DNA from: SSC3 sp963769585
GTDB taxonomy: Bacteria > Actinomycetota > Actinomycetes > Propionibacteriales > Nocardioidaceae
DNA: 64,000 nucleotides
NCBI GenBank assembly: GCA_963769585.1
Contig: CAVYMJ010000001.1
Span: forward strand, 744,001-808,000
Direction of reading: 5' to 3'
A program made the position numbers and the translations under genes. The notes under the pieces were generated by a model. That model saw nothing but the letters and a program-made list of their open reading frames with translations. It was not told the DNA's origin and searched no databases. How positions within the stretch are numbered: the stretch's first letter is position 1; the number at the start of each line of letters is the position of its first letter. Shown piece by piece: positions 50,612-59,380 of the stretch.

Positions 50612-51886
50612 ATGCCCGCGATCGTGGTGCTCGGAGCCCAGTGGGGCGACGAGGGCAAGGGGAAGGCGACCGACCTGCTTGGGTCGAGCATCGACTACTG
50701 CGTAAGGACGTCGGGCGGCAACAACGCCGGCCACACCATCGTGGTCAACGGTGAGAAGTTCGCAACGCACCTGCTGCCGAGTGGTGTGATCACCCCCGGC
50801 TGCATCCCGGTGATCGGCAACGGCGTCGTCGTGGACCCGACCGCCCTGTTCACCGAGTACGACGGCCTCACCGAACGCGGTCTGGACCTATCGCTCCTGG
50901 TGGTGTCGGCCAACGCACACCTGATCACCAGCTACCACACCACCATCGACAAGACGACCGAGCGTTTCCTCGGCAAGAACATGATCGGTACGACCGGGCG
51001 CGGCATCGGCCCGGCGTACGCGGACAAGATCAACCGGGTCGGCGTGCGGGTGGCCGACGTACTCGACGAGAAGATCCTGGCCGAGAAGGTCGAGGCTGCG
51101 CTCGAGGTGAAGAACCACCTGCTGGTCAAGGTCTACAACCGGCGCGCGATCACCGTGGAGGAGATCGTCGAGGAGATCGGGAGCTTCACCGAGCGGCTCC
51201 GCCCGATGATCAAGGACACCTCGCTGCTGCTCAACCGTGCTCTCGACGACGACAAGGTGGTGCTCTTCGAGGGAGCCCAGGCCACCATGCTGGACGTGGA
51301 CCACGGCACCTATCCATTCGTCACGTCGAGCAACCCGACCGCCGGCGGAGTCTGTACTGGCGGTGGCATCGGTCCGAGCCGCATCGACCGGGTGATCGGC
51401 GTGATCAAGGCGTACACGACCCGGGTCGGCTCAGGTCCGTTCCCGACCGAGCTGCTCGACGAGGACGGCGACAAGCTGCGCACCGTCGGCGCTGAGTACG
51501 GCGTCACGACAGGGCGCGACCGGCGCTGCGGCTGGTACGACGCCGTGATCGCCCGGTACGCAGCGCGTGTCAACGGCCTGACCGAGTTCTTCTTGACCAA
51601 GCTCGACATCCTCGGGGACTGGGACCGCATCCCCGTCTGCGTCGGCTACGACATCGACGGGGTACGGCACGACGAGATGCCGATGACGCAGACCGAGTTC
51701 CATCACGCGAAGCCGGTGTACGAGTACTTCGAAGGCTGGCGCGAGGACATCTCGGGCTGCCGGAGCTTCGAGGAGCTGCCCAAGAACGCGCAGACCTATG
51801 TCCGAGCCCTGGAGGAGATGTCAGGTGCGCCGTTCTGGGGCATCGGCGTCGGCCCGGGCCGCGAGGAAACCATCGTCTTGCGCTGA
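50612..51886 (+). CDS. purA: Adenylosuccinate synthetase
   Basis: A 424-residue GTP-dependent enzyme that joins IMP and aspartate to make adenylosuccinate. The N-terminal P-loop-like GDEGKGKATDLL and the second signature YHTTIDKTTERFLG are clear. ATG 50612 has GAGAGGGGT upstream; the longer frame at 50576 would read through the hairpin. Followed by purB on the same strand about 2 kb away, giving the two steps IMP to AMP. Confidence 0.97.
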   Translation: MPAIVVLGAQWGDEGKGKATDLLGSSIDYCVRTSGGNNAGHTIVVNGEKFATHLLPSGVITPGCIPVIGNGVVVDPTALFTEYDGLTERGLDLSLLVVSANAHLITSYHTTIDKTTERFLGKNMIGTTGRGIGPAYADKINRVGVRVADVLDEKILAEKVEAALEVKNHLLVKVYNRRAITVEEIVEEIGSFTERLRPMIKDTSLLLNRALDDDKVVLFEGAQATMLDVDHGTYPFVTSSNPTAGGVCTGGGIGPSRIDRVIGVIKAYTTRVGSGPFPTELLDEDGDKLRTVGAEYGVTTGRDRRCGWYDAVIARYAARVNGLTEFFLTKLDILGDWDRIPVCVGYDIDGVRHDEMPMTQTEFHHAKPVYEYFEGWREDISGCRSFEELPKNAQTYVRALEEMSGAPFWGIGVGPGREETIVLR

Positions 51887-51939
51887 GACCGGCGGCGAGA
51901 AGGGTGACCACGCACCGGGTGCACCACTAGGGTCCGAGC

Positions 51940-52833
51940 ATGGACCCCGACGTGGCGATCGACCGGATTAACGGTGTCTTCGGGCGCCATGACGCATGCC
52001 GTGCGCTGCACGCCAAGGGCCGCTTCTACCGCGGGACGTTCCGGGCCCGCGAAGGGGCAGCCGCGCTCTGCCGGGCGGGCCACCTGCAGGGCGAGGAGGT
52101 GCCGGTCGTCGTGCGCTTCTCCAACGGCAGCGGCCACCCGGGCAGCCGTGACACCTCGCCCGACGTACGCGGGATGGCGGTCTCCTTCCGGCTTCCGGAC
52201 GGTACGGCGACCGACCTGCTTGGCCAGACCGCACCGAGGTTCCCCGTCCGCACGGTGGAGGACTTCCTCCGGCTCGTCGAGGTCGCGGCCAGCCCACCCA
52301 AGCTCGCACTGTTCCTCGCCCGGCACCCAGGCGCCGCGCGTACCTTCCTGGCGAACGCCAGGGCCAAGTCCGTGCTGCCACCCAACAGCTACGCCGAGGC
52401 CGCGTACTTCCCGATTCACGCCTACCGGTGGATAGGGCCGAGCGGGCAGCAGAGCTGGGTCCGCTACCACCTCGAGCCGGTCACCACGAAGGCAGACCGG
52501 CCGGCTGAGACCTTCGGTGGCCGGGACCGGCTCCAAGACGAGCTCGCAGCGCGGCTCGCCCGTGGCCCGGTGCGCTACCTGCTGACAGTCCGGGTCGCCG
52601 GGGACGACGACGACCCGCACGACCCGATGTCGGTCTGGGGCCGCGAGTCGCGACTGCTCGAGGTGGGGGACCTCGAGATCACCGGCCTCGACCAGGAGAC
52701 CGAGCAGGACGGCGGAGTCTTCGTCTTCGACCCGACCCGGGTCGTCGAGGGCATCGAGCTCTCCGACGACCCGATCCTACGGTTCCGGGCCGCGGCGTAC
52801 TCCTCCTCGGTGACCCGCCGGCTCCCCCAGTGA
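51940..52833 (+). CDS. Catalase-related heme peroxidase (small, SrpA-like)
   Basis: A 297-residue protein with the compact catalase core: distal His in LHAKGRFYRGTF, VRFSNGSGHP, PDVRGMAVSFRLPDG, and a proximal Tyr candidate in LRFRAAAYSSSVTRR. This is about half the size of a typical mono-functional catalase and matches the small catalase-related peroxidases, which act as organic peroxidases with little catalase activity. No signal peptide. ATG 51940. The gene is single. Confidence 0.85.
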   Translation: MDPDVAIDRINGVFGRHDACRALHAKGRFYRGTFRAREGAAALCRAGHLQGEEVPVVVRFSNGSGHPGSRDTSPDVRGMAVSFRLPDGTATDLLGQTAPRFPVRTVEDFLRLVEVAASPPKLALFLARHPGAARTFLANARAKSVLPPNSYAEAAYFPIHAYRWIGPSGQQSWVRYHLEPVTTKADRPAETFGGRDRLQDELAARLARGPVRYLLTVRVAGDDDDPHDPMSVWGRESRLLEVGDLEITGLDQETEQDGGVFVFDPTRVVEGIELSDDPILRFRAAAYSSSVTRRLPQ

Positions 52834-52843
52834 GGCCTCAAGT

Positions 52844-52873
52844 CTTGTCGGGCCGCTTGTCGGGCCGCTTGTC
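52844..52873. repeat. 12-base tandem repeat before purD
   Basis: CTTGTCGGGCCG occurs in two full copies and half of a third in the gap between the catalase-like gene and purD. It has no clear function. Confidence 0.6.
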
Positions 52874-52937
52874 TGGCTGGGCGTCGCGCGGTGTCTCGGG
52901 GGATCCGGCCGCGGGCGGCCGGGCCGAGGCGAGACCG

Positions 52938-52943
52938 TAGACT
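52938..52943 (+). promoter_or_regulatory. Leaderless promoter -10 box of purD
   Basis: TAGACT lies 8 bases before the purD GTG at 52952, so transcription should start at or next to the start codon. No ribosome site is seen, which agrees with a leaderless mRNA. Confidence 0.5.
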
Positions 52944-52951
52944 CACGACAC

Positions 52952-54199
52952 GTGAAAACCCTTGTGATCGGCACTGGCGGCCGCGAACACGCGCTCGCGC
53001 TCGCGCTGTCCCGCGATCCGCAGGTCACCGCGGTGCACGTGGCACCCGGCAACCCCGGGATGGCCGGGGTCGCCGCCCTTCACCAGGTGGACCCGCTCTC
53101 ACCGCCTGAAGTGGCGAAGCTGGCCATCGACCTCGGCGTGGACCTGGTCGTCGTCGGGCCCGAGGCGCCCCTGGTCGCCGGGGTCGCAGATGCGGTGCGC
53201 GAGGCTGGCATCGACGTCTTCGGACCGTCCGCTGCTGCGGCCGAACTCGAGGGGTCGAAGGCCTTCGCGAAGGACGTCATGGCCAGCGCCGACGTACCGA
53301 CGGCCCTGGCCCGACTCTGCACCAACGGAGCCGAGGCCGCCGATGCGCTGGACGCCTTCGGGGCGCCGTACGTAGTCAAGGACGACGGGCTGGCCGCAGG
53401 CAAGGGCGTCGTCGTGACCCACTCGCGCGAGGTTGCGCTGGCACACGCGATCACCTGTGGCCGGGTCGTGATCGAGGAGTACCTCGACGGCCCCGAGGTC
53501 TCCCTGTTCGCGATCACCGACGGGACCACCGTCTACCCGCTGCAGCCCGCCCAGGACTTCAAGCGCGCGTACGACGGCGACGAGGGTCCCAACACCGGCG
53601 GCATGGGCGCCTACACCCCGCTGCCCTGGGCACCGGAGAACCTCGTGGAGGAGGTCTACGAGCGGGTGCTGCTGCCGACGGTCCGCGAGATGTCCCGGCG
53701 TGGGGTGCCCTTCAGCGGGCTGCTGTACGCCGGCCTGGCCCTGACCGAGCGCGGCATTCGCGTCATCGAGTTCAACGCCCGGTTCGGAGACCCCGAGACC
53801 CAGGCGCTGCTGTCCCGTCTCGACTCACCACTGGGCACGCTGCTCCAGGCCGCGGCCCAGGGCCGCCTCGACGAGGTCGAACCGCCGCGCTGGAAGCCCG
53901 GGGCAGCTGTGGCCGTCGTGGTCGCCGCTGAGGGTTACCCGGGCTCGCCGCGGACTGGGGACCCGATCGCCGGCGTGGAGGAGGCCGATGAGCTCGAGGG
54001 CGTGGACGTGATCCACGCCGGCACGGCCCTGGTCGACGCGGCGCTGGTCACCAACGGCGGCCGGGTCCTGGCGGTGACAGCCCACGGAGCCTCGCTGGAG
54101 GAGGCTCGCCTGCGCGCGTACGACGGGGTGAGCCGGATCAAGATCGAGGGTGCCCACCACCGCACCGACATCGCTGCAAAGGCGGCCGCCAAGCCATGA
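52952..54199 (+). CDS. purD: Phosphoribosylamine-glycine ligase
   Basis: A 415-residue ATP-grasp enzyme making GAR, the second step of purine synthesis. Visible are VIGTGGREHALALAL, VVKDDGLAAGKGVVV and the C-terminal EFNARFGDPETQALL. The GTG at 52952 has no ribosome site but a -10 box just before it. It overlaps purB as ATGA (54196-54199). Confidence 0.97.
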   Translation: MKTLVIGTGGREHALALALSRDPQVTAVHVAPGNPGMAGVAALHQVDPLSPPEVAKLAIDLGVDLVVVGPEAPLVAGVADAVREAGIDVFGPSAAAAELEGSKAFAKDVMASADVPTALARLCTNGAEAADALDAFGAPYVVKDDGLAAGKGVVVTHSREVALAHAITCGRVVIEEYLDGPEVSLFAITDGTTVYPLQPAQDFKRAYDGDEGPNTGGMGAYTPLPWAPENLVEEVYERVLLPTVREMSRRGVPFSGLLYAGLALTERGIRVIEFNARFGDPETQALLSRLDSPLGTLLQAAAQGRLDEVEPPRWKPGAAVAVVVAAEGYPGSPRTGDPIAGVEEADELEGVDVIHAGTALVDAALVTNGGRVLAVTAHGASLEEARLRAYDGVSRIKIEGAHHRTDIAAKAAAKP

Positions 54200-55614
54200 G
54201 CATCCCCAACGTCCTGGCCAACCGGTACGCCGGGGCCGATCTCACCCGGATCTGGTCTCCCGAGCACAAGATCGTGCTCGAGCGCCAGCTCTGGATCGCT
54301 GTGCTGCGGGCACAGAGAGACCTCGGCATCGAGGTCCCGGACGGAGTCATCGAGGCTTACGAGCAGGTCGTCGACCAGGTCGACCTCGCCTCCATCGCCG
54401 CGCGGGAGCGGGTCACCCGCCACGACGTGAAGGCCCGCATCGAGGAGTTCGCCGCCCTGGCCGGGCACGAGCACATCCACAAGGGCATGACCTCGCGCGA
54501 CCTCACCGAGAACGTCGAGCAGCTGCAGATCCGAGCGTCCCTCCTGCTGGTCCGCGACCGGGTCGTAGCGTCGCTGGCACGGCTCGGCCGGCTCGCCTCG
54601 GAGCACGAGGCTCTGGTGATGACGGGCAGAAGCCACAACGTAGCCGCCCAGGCCACCACCCTGGGGAAGCGCTTCGCGACGATCGCGGACGAGCAGCTCG
54701 TCGCGTTGGAGCGGCTCGAGGAGCTGATCGCGCGCTACCCGCTGCGCGGGATCAAGGGCCCGGTCGGCACCGCCCAGGACATGCTCGACCTCCTCGACTC
54801 GGACGCAGGCAAGCTGGCCGAGCTCGAACAGCGGGTGGCGGCTCATCTCGGGTTCGAGCGGGTGCTGACCAGTGTCGGCCAGGTCTACCCACGTTCCCTC
54901 GACTTCGACGTCGTCTCCGCGCTGGTGCAGGTCGTCGCGGCCCCTGCGAACCTTGCCACCACGATCCGGCTGATGGCTGGCATCGAGCTGGTCACCGAGG
55001 GCTTCAAGGACGGGCAGGTCGGCTCGTCCGCGATGCCGCACAAGATGAACACCCGCTCCTGCGAGCGGGTCAACGGCCTCGCCGTGATCCTGAGGGGCTA
55101 CCTGTCGATGGTCTCTGAGCTCACGGGCGACCAGTGGAACGAGGGCGACGTCTCCTGCTCCGTGGTACGCCGGGTCGCGCTGCCGGACGCCTTCTTCGCC
55201 ACGGACGGACTGTTCCAGACCTTCCTCACCGTGCTGGACGAGTTCGGCGCGTTCCCGGCCGTGATCCAGCGCGAGCTCGACAGGTACCTGCCGTTCCTGG
55301 CCACCACCAAGGTGCTGATGGCCGCCGTCCGCAACGGCGTGGGTCGCGAGACCGCGCACGAGGCGATCAAGAAGGCCGCCGTCGGGGTTGCCCTGGACAT
55401 GCGTCAGGGTCAGACGGATAACGACGTGTTCGCGCGGCTGGGCGCAGACCCGGAGCTGGGGCTGACCGCCGACCAGTTGCAGTCGCTGGTCGCCGAGCCG
55501 ATCACGTTCACCGGAGCGGCGGTTGCTCAGGTCCAGTCCGTGGTCCGCAGGATCGACGAGGTGGCCAAGCGCTACCCGGAGGCCGCGGCGTACAGTCCGG
55601 GCGCGATCCTCTAG
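54196..55614 (+). CDS. purB: Adenylosuccinate lyase
   Basis: A 472-residue fumarase/aspartase-fold lyase acting twice in purine synthesis (SAICAR to AICAR, adenylosuccinate to AMP). Its signature loop is GSSAMPHKMN, preceded by the flexible segment holding the catalytic Ser; an active His is in MTGRSHNV. ATG 54196 overlaps purD. It is convergent with an MFS gene with a 4-base overlap. Confidence 0.96.
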   Translation: MSIPNVLANRYAGADLTRIWSPEHKIVLERQLWIAVLRAQRDLGIEVPDGVIEAYEQVVDQVDLASIAARERVTRHDVKARIEEFAALAGHEHIHKGMTSRDLTENVEQLQIRASLLLVRDRVVASLARLGRLASEHEALVMTGRSHNVAAQATTLGKRFATIADEQLVALERLEELIARYPLRGIKGPVGTAQDMLDLLDSDAGKLAELEQRVAAHLGFERVLTSVGQVYPRSLDFDVVSALVQVVAAPANLATTIRLMAGIELVTEGFKDGQVGSSAMPHKMNTRSCERVNGLAVILRGYLSMVSELTGDQWNEGDVSCSVVRRVALPDAFFATDGLFQTFLTVLDEFGAFPAVIQRELDRYLPFLATTKVLMAAVRNGVGRETAHEAIKKAAVGVALDMRQGQTDNDVFARLGADPELGLTADQLQSLVAEPITFTGAAVAQVQSVVRRIDEVAKRYPEAAAYSPGAIL

Positions 55615-57212
55615 GACACCACGACCGGGGGGATCCCCTCGTCGTCCAGGAAATGGGACTCCTCTCGCCGACGCGGCAGCATCAGCGCTGGGACCAGACA
55701 GAGCACGCACAGCAGCCAGGCCACCCAGTAGGTCTGCGCGAATGAGGACGCGGCATCGACCAGGCCCCGCGCCACCGCCGCAGGGTCGAGCCCGAGCGGA
55801 GCGAACCGGTCGGGCTGGGTGTTGGACAAGATCGCGGCGCCCGTCTCGCGGATGCCGCCTCCGGTGCCGGCGATGTCCTCGGTGCCGGGGATGATCGGCG
55901 AGTTGTTGAGGTGGTTGGTCAGCAGCACCGACATCAAAGCCACCCCGCACGACGACGCCACCTGTTGGGTGATGTTGAGCAGCGTCGAACCTCGAGCGAC
56001 CTCGTGGGCCGCCAAGGTCTTCAGGGCGGAGGTGAACAGTGGCATCATCGTGCCGCCCATGCCGAACCCCATCACGACGAGCATCACGATGATGGCCCCG
56101 TACGACGTGGTCTCGTCGATCTGGGTCAGGCCGAACATGCCGACGGCGATGCCCAGCAGTCCGAACGGCACGATGCGCCCCACCGGCATCCGGTCCACGA
56201 GCGCCCCGGCGATCGGCATGGTCAGCATCGCCCCGATGCCTTGAGGGGCGACGAGCAGACCGGCGTGCAGCGTCGACTCCCCGCGGATCTGTTGGAAGTA
56301 CGTCGGTACCAGCAGCAGCCCACCGAAGAAGGCCCCGGCGAACAGGAACATGGTAATGATCGAGAGGGTCAGGTTGCGGTGCCCGAAGAGCCGCAGGTCC
56401 AGGAGCGGATGCTCTGGTCGGAACGAGTGCCACACGAACGACGCAATCAGCAGCACCCCGGCCAGCATCGAGAGCCAGACCTTGGGCGCGCTGAAGTCGC
56501 CGCCCTCGCTCGGCAGCGACGACACGCCGAAGAGGAAGAGTGCGAGGCCGGGGGAGAGGAGCAGCATGCCGAAGAAGTCGAACGACTCGGAAGGCTCGGG
56601 GGCGTCCTTCGCCAGGACGAACCAGGCGTAGACCATCGCGGCGACTCCGAGCGGGACGTTGATCAGGAAGATCCAGTGCCAGCTCGCCTTCTCAATGACC
56701 CAGCCGCCGAGGATCGGGCCGAGGATGGGGCCCAGGAGCATCGGTACGCCGAGGATCGCCATCAGCCGGCCCATCCGAGCGGGGCCGGCGGCCCGGGTCA
56801 TGATCGTCATCCCCAACGGCATCAGCATGCCGCCGCCGAGCCCCTGCAGCACCCGGAAGCCGATCAGGACATTGATGTCCCACGCCGTCGCGCACAGGGC
56901 CGACCCTGCGGTGAAGAGGAAGACCGCGGTCAGGTACAGCCGCTTGGTGCCGAAGCGGTCGGCAGCCCAGCCGGTCAGGGGGATCACGGTCGCCAGTGCC
57001 AGCGTGTAGCCGGTGACCGTCCAGGCCACGTGGGAGTAGGAGAGCTCTCGCGTCGCGCTGCCGAACTCGGACTGGAATACGGGTAGCGCGACGTTCACGA
57101 CGGTGATGTCCAGGATGGACATGATCGCGCCGAGCACGACGACCCCTGCGATCGTCAGGACCTTGGCGTCGATGTGGTCGGGATACTCGGTCTGAGGTGA
57201 TGAATTGGTCAC
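55611..57212 (-). CDS. MFS transporter, DHA2 (EmrB/QacA) family
   Basis: A 533-residue 14-span exporter. Motif A is GWAADRFGTKRLYL, and the helix 5 motif region reads GVPMLLGPILGPILGGW. The GTG at 57212 has GGGGAGGG upstream. The substrate is unknown; the family exports drugs and small toxic compounds. Not related closely in sequence to the other DHA2 transporter in the window at the ends. Regulator not present next to it. Confidence 0.9.
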   Translation of the reverse strand: MTNSSPQTEYPDHIDAKVLTIAGVVVLGAIMSILDITVVNVALPVFQSEFGSATRELSYSHVAWTVTGYTLALATVIPLTGWAADRFGTKRLYLTAVFLFTAGSALCATAWDINVLIGFRVLQGLGGGMLMPLGMTIMTRAAGPARMGRLMAILGVPMLLGPILGPILGGWVIEKASWHWIFLINVPLGVAAMVYAWFVLAKDAPEPSESFDFFGMLLLSPGLALFLFGVSSLPSEGGDFSAPKVWLSMLAGVLLIASFVWHSFRPEHPLLDLRLFGHRNLTLSIITMFLFAGAFFGGLLLVPTYFQQIRGESTLHAGLLVAPQGIGAMLTMPIAGALVDRMPVGRIVPFGLLGIAVGMFGLTQIDETTSYGAIIVMLVVMGFGMGGTMMPLFTSALKTLAAHEVARGSTLLNITQQVASSCGVALMSVLLTNHLNNSPIIPGTEDIAGTGGGIRETGAAILSNTQPDRFAPLGLDPAAVARGLVDAASSFAQTYWVAWLLCVLCLVPALMLPRRREESHFLDDEGIPPVVVS

Positions 57213-57347
57213 GGGCCCTCCCCGCGGACGGAACGATGTCGTTTCAAACCCTAGACCCGAATGCTTTGACGATCCAAGGGAGTTTCGGCAGCGATGCGGT
57301 CTACGCTCCAGCCATGCTGGCGATCTTCCTCACCCGAGCCGTGTGAC

Positions 57348-57809
57348 GTGGCCGTCGACGTCCAGGTCGAGACGACCATCCTCCGCCCCCGCGCCGTGGT
57401 GGCGCAGTACGCCGGGGACCCCACGAACGCACCCCAGTGGTACGTCAACATCAGGTCGGTCGAGTGGCGGACGGAGCCTCCCGTCCAGGTCGGGTCGCGG
57501 CTCGACTTCGTTGCCCACTTCCTCGGTCGTCGCCTCTCCTACACCTACGAGATCGTCGACCTCGTGCCCGACGTACGGCTCGTGATGCGTACGGCGGACG
57601 GACCCTTCCCGATGGAGACGACCTACTCGTGGTCCGACGAGGGTTCCGGGACTCGGATGACGCTGGCCAACCGCGGCAACCCCTCGGGCTTCTCCAAGAT
57701 CGGAGCCCCGGCCATGGCCGCGGCCATGCGCCGCGCGACCAGCAAGGACCTCGCCCGTCTCAAGGCGATCCTGGAAGCTCAGCCAGGGCCGTCTTTGACC
57801 GCCCCCTAG
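57348..57809 (+). CDS. SRPBCC-family protein (polyketide cyclase/START-like)
   Basis: A 153-residue helix-grip protein: N-terminal beta strand with VQVETTILRPRAVVAQYAGDP, the WYVNIRSVEW motif, and a long C-terminal helix (GAPAMAAAMRRATSKDLARL). It probably binds a hydrophobic ligand; no catalytic residue can be assigned. The start GTG 57348 is uncertain, since no good ribosome site is present. It is followed after 10 bases by the gamma-glutamyltransferase gene. Confidence 0.8.
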   Translation: MAVDVQVETTILRPRAVVAQYAGDPTNAPQWYVNIRSVEWRTEPPVQVGSRLDFVAHFLGRRLSYTYEIVDLVPDVRLVMRTADGPFPMETTYSWSDEGSGTRMTLANRGNPSGFSKIGAPAMAAAMRRATSKDLARLKAILEAQPGPSLTAP

Positions 57810-57819
57810 TCTCGCTTGC

Positions 57820-59304
57820 ATGAACGCAATGGTCTGCAGCGCGGACCGGCTGGCCTCCGAGGCCGGGGTCCTGGTCCTGGGCCGGGGCGGCAACGCAGTC
57901 GACGCGGCGATCGCCACGAACGCCGTTCTCGCGGTCACCGCGCCGCACCTGTGTGGCATGGGCGGCGACCTGATCGCCCTGGTGCACGACGGGACGGTGA
58001 AGGCGCTCAACGCCTCGGGGAGAGCCGGGTCCGGAGCCTCCGCGGCGAGGCTGCGCGAGCAGGGTCACACCCGGATGCCGGTGCTGCACGACATCCGGTC
58101 GGTGCCGGTTCCAGGCTGCGTCGACGGCTGGCTCGCACTGCACACCGCCTATGCGCGGCTGCCGCTCGACGAGCTCTTCGCTCCGGCGGTCCGCCTTGCA
58201 GAGCAGGGCTTTCCGGCTTCGCCCCTGCTCCTGCCCAGGCTCCACGACGTACCGCTGGAGTCCTCAGCAGGCGTGGTGCGCCGACCCGGCATCGCCCGAG
58301 TGCTCCGGTCGATCGGGGCCGCTGGACGCGACGGCTTCTACCGGGGCGAGTTCGGGGCCGGGCTGGTCGAGCTCGGCGCCGGCGAGTACGACGAGGACGA
58401 CCTGACCCGCGTCAACGCCGACTGGGTCGAACCGTTGCGGATCGACGCGTTCGGTCACGAGATCTGGACGGCACCGCCCAACTCGCAGGGGTACCTTCTC
58501 CTGCTGGCACTGGGGATCGCCGACGGGCTCGACCTGCCGGACGACCCGAGCGACCCGTTGTGGGCCCACCTCCTGGTCGAGTCCTCGCGGGCTGCCGGCT
58601 ATGACCGACTGGAAGTCCTGCACGAGCACGCCACGGCGCCCTTGCACGACATCGAGCGCCGACGCGCGCTGGTCGACCCGGCCCGGCGGATGCAGCTGCC
58701 CAGCCTCGGCGCGGAGGGCGGAACCGCCTACCTGTGCGTCGTCGACGGCGAGGGGCTGGGAGTCTCGCTCATCCAGTCCAACGCCCTGGGTTTCGGCAGC
58801 CTGCTGTGGGAGCCCCGCACCGGCATCAACCTGCAGAACCGTGGCATCGGGTTCTCCCTCGAGGAGGGTCACCCCGCCGAGTACGGACCCGGGCGGCGAC
58901 CTCCGCACACCCTCGTTCCCGGAATCGTCACCCGGTCGGACGGCTCGCTGCGCACGGTCCTGGGCACGATGGGGGGCGATGCGCAGCCCCAGATCCTCCT
59001 CCAGCTGCTGACCAGGCTGCTGCGGCACGACCAGGGTCCGGAGTCCGCGGTCGCGGCCCCGCGCTGGCGGCTGACGACCCGGGGCAGTGGCTTCGACACC
59101 TGGGAAGGTCCCGACGCGGTGCCGGTCGGTCTCGAGGAGGGAACCCCGTGGGCCGACGGGCTGACGGAGCGCGGTCATCGCGTCGCGGCGGCGCCGTACG
59201 GCGGGGCCTTCGGCCACGCGCACCTGATCGACGTACACCCCGACGGTGGGCTCGCGGGCGCAGCAGACCCCAGGGCTGTCGTGGGCGCGGCCCTGCGGGG
59301 CTGA
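57820..59304 (+). CDS. Gamma-glutamyltransferase family protein (cytosolic)
   Basis: A 494-residue Ntn-hydrolase of the GGT family. The N-terminal subunit has GGNAVDAAIATNAVLAVTAPHLCGMGGD; T302 in AEGGTAYLCVVDG is the expected autoprocessing nucleophile, and the small subunit has TLVPGIVTRSDGSLRTVLGTMGGD. No signal peptide is present, so unlike the classical periplasmic GGT it would work inside the cell. It may hydrolyse or transfer gamma-glutamyl groups of glutathione-like or other amides, or be a cephalosporin-acylase-like relative. Confidence 0.87.
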   Translation: MNAMVCSADRLASEAGVLVLGRGGNAVDAAIATNAVLAVTAPHLCGMGGDLIALVHDGTVKALNASGRAGSGASAARLREQGHTRMPVLHDIRSVPVPGCVDGWLALHTAYARLPLDELFAPAVRLAEQGFPASPLLLPRLHDVPLESSAGVVRRPGIARVLRSIGAAGRDGFYRGEFGAGLVELGAGEYDEDDLTRVNADWVEPLRIDAFGHEIWTAPPNSQGYLLLLALGIADGLDLPDDPSDPLWAHLLVESSRAAGYDRLEVLHEHATAPLHDIERRRALVDPARRMQLPSLGAEGGTAYLCVVDGEGLGVSLIQSNALGFGSLLWEPRTGINLQNRGIGFSLEEGHPAEYGPGRRPPHTLVPGIVTRSDGSLRTVLGTMGGDAQPQILLQLLTRLLRHDQGPESAVAAPRWRLTTRGSGFDTWEGPDAVPVGLEEGTPWADGLTERGHRVAAAPYGGAFGHAHLIDVHPDGGLAGAADPRAVVGAALRG

Positions 59305-59380
59305 ACGTCGTCCCGCCGTCAGGACGGTCACCCCGTGGACTGATGAGACGCACCAGTGGTGGACGCCCTAACGTCGAGCC

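Noticed and set aside
52844..52873. The 12-base tandem repeat as a regulator-binding array
   Set aside because: Only 2.5 copies, GC-rich and not spaced by a helical turn; slippage explains it.
53935..56433. An 832-codon minus-strand frame over purD, purB and part of the MFS gene
   Set aside because: Crosses three well-supported genes, with no recognisable domain.
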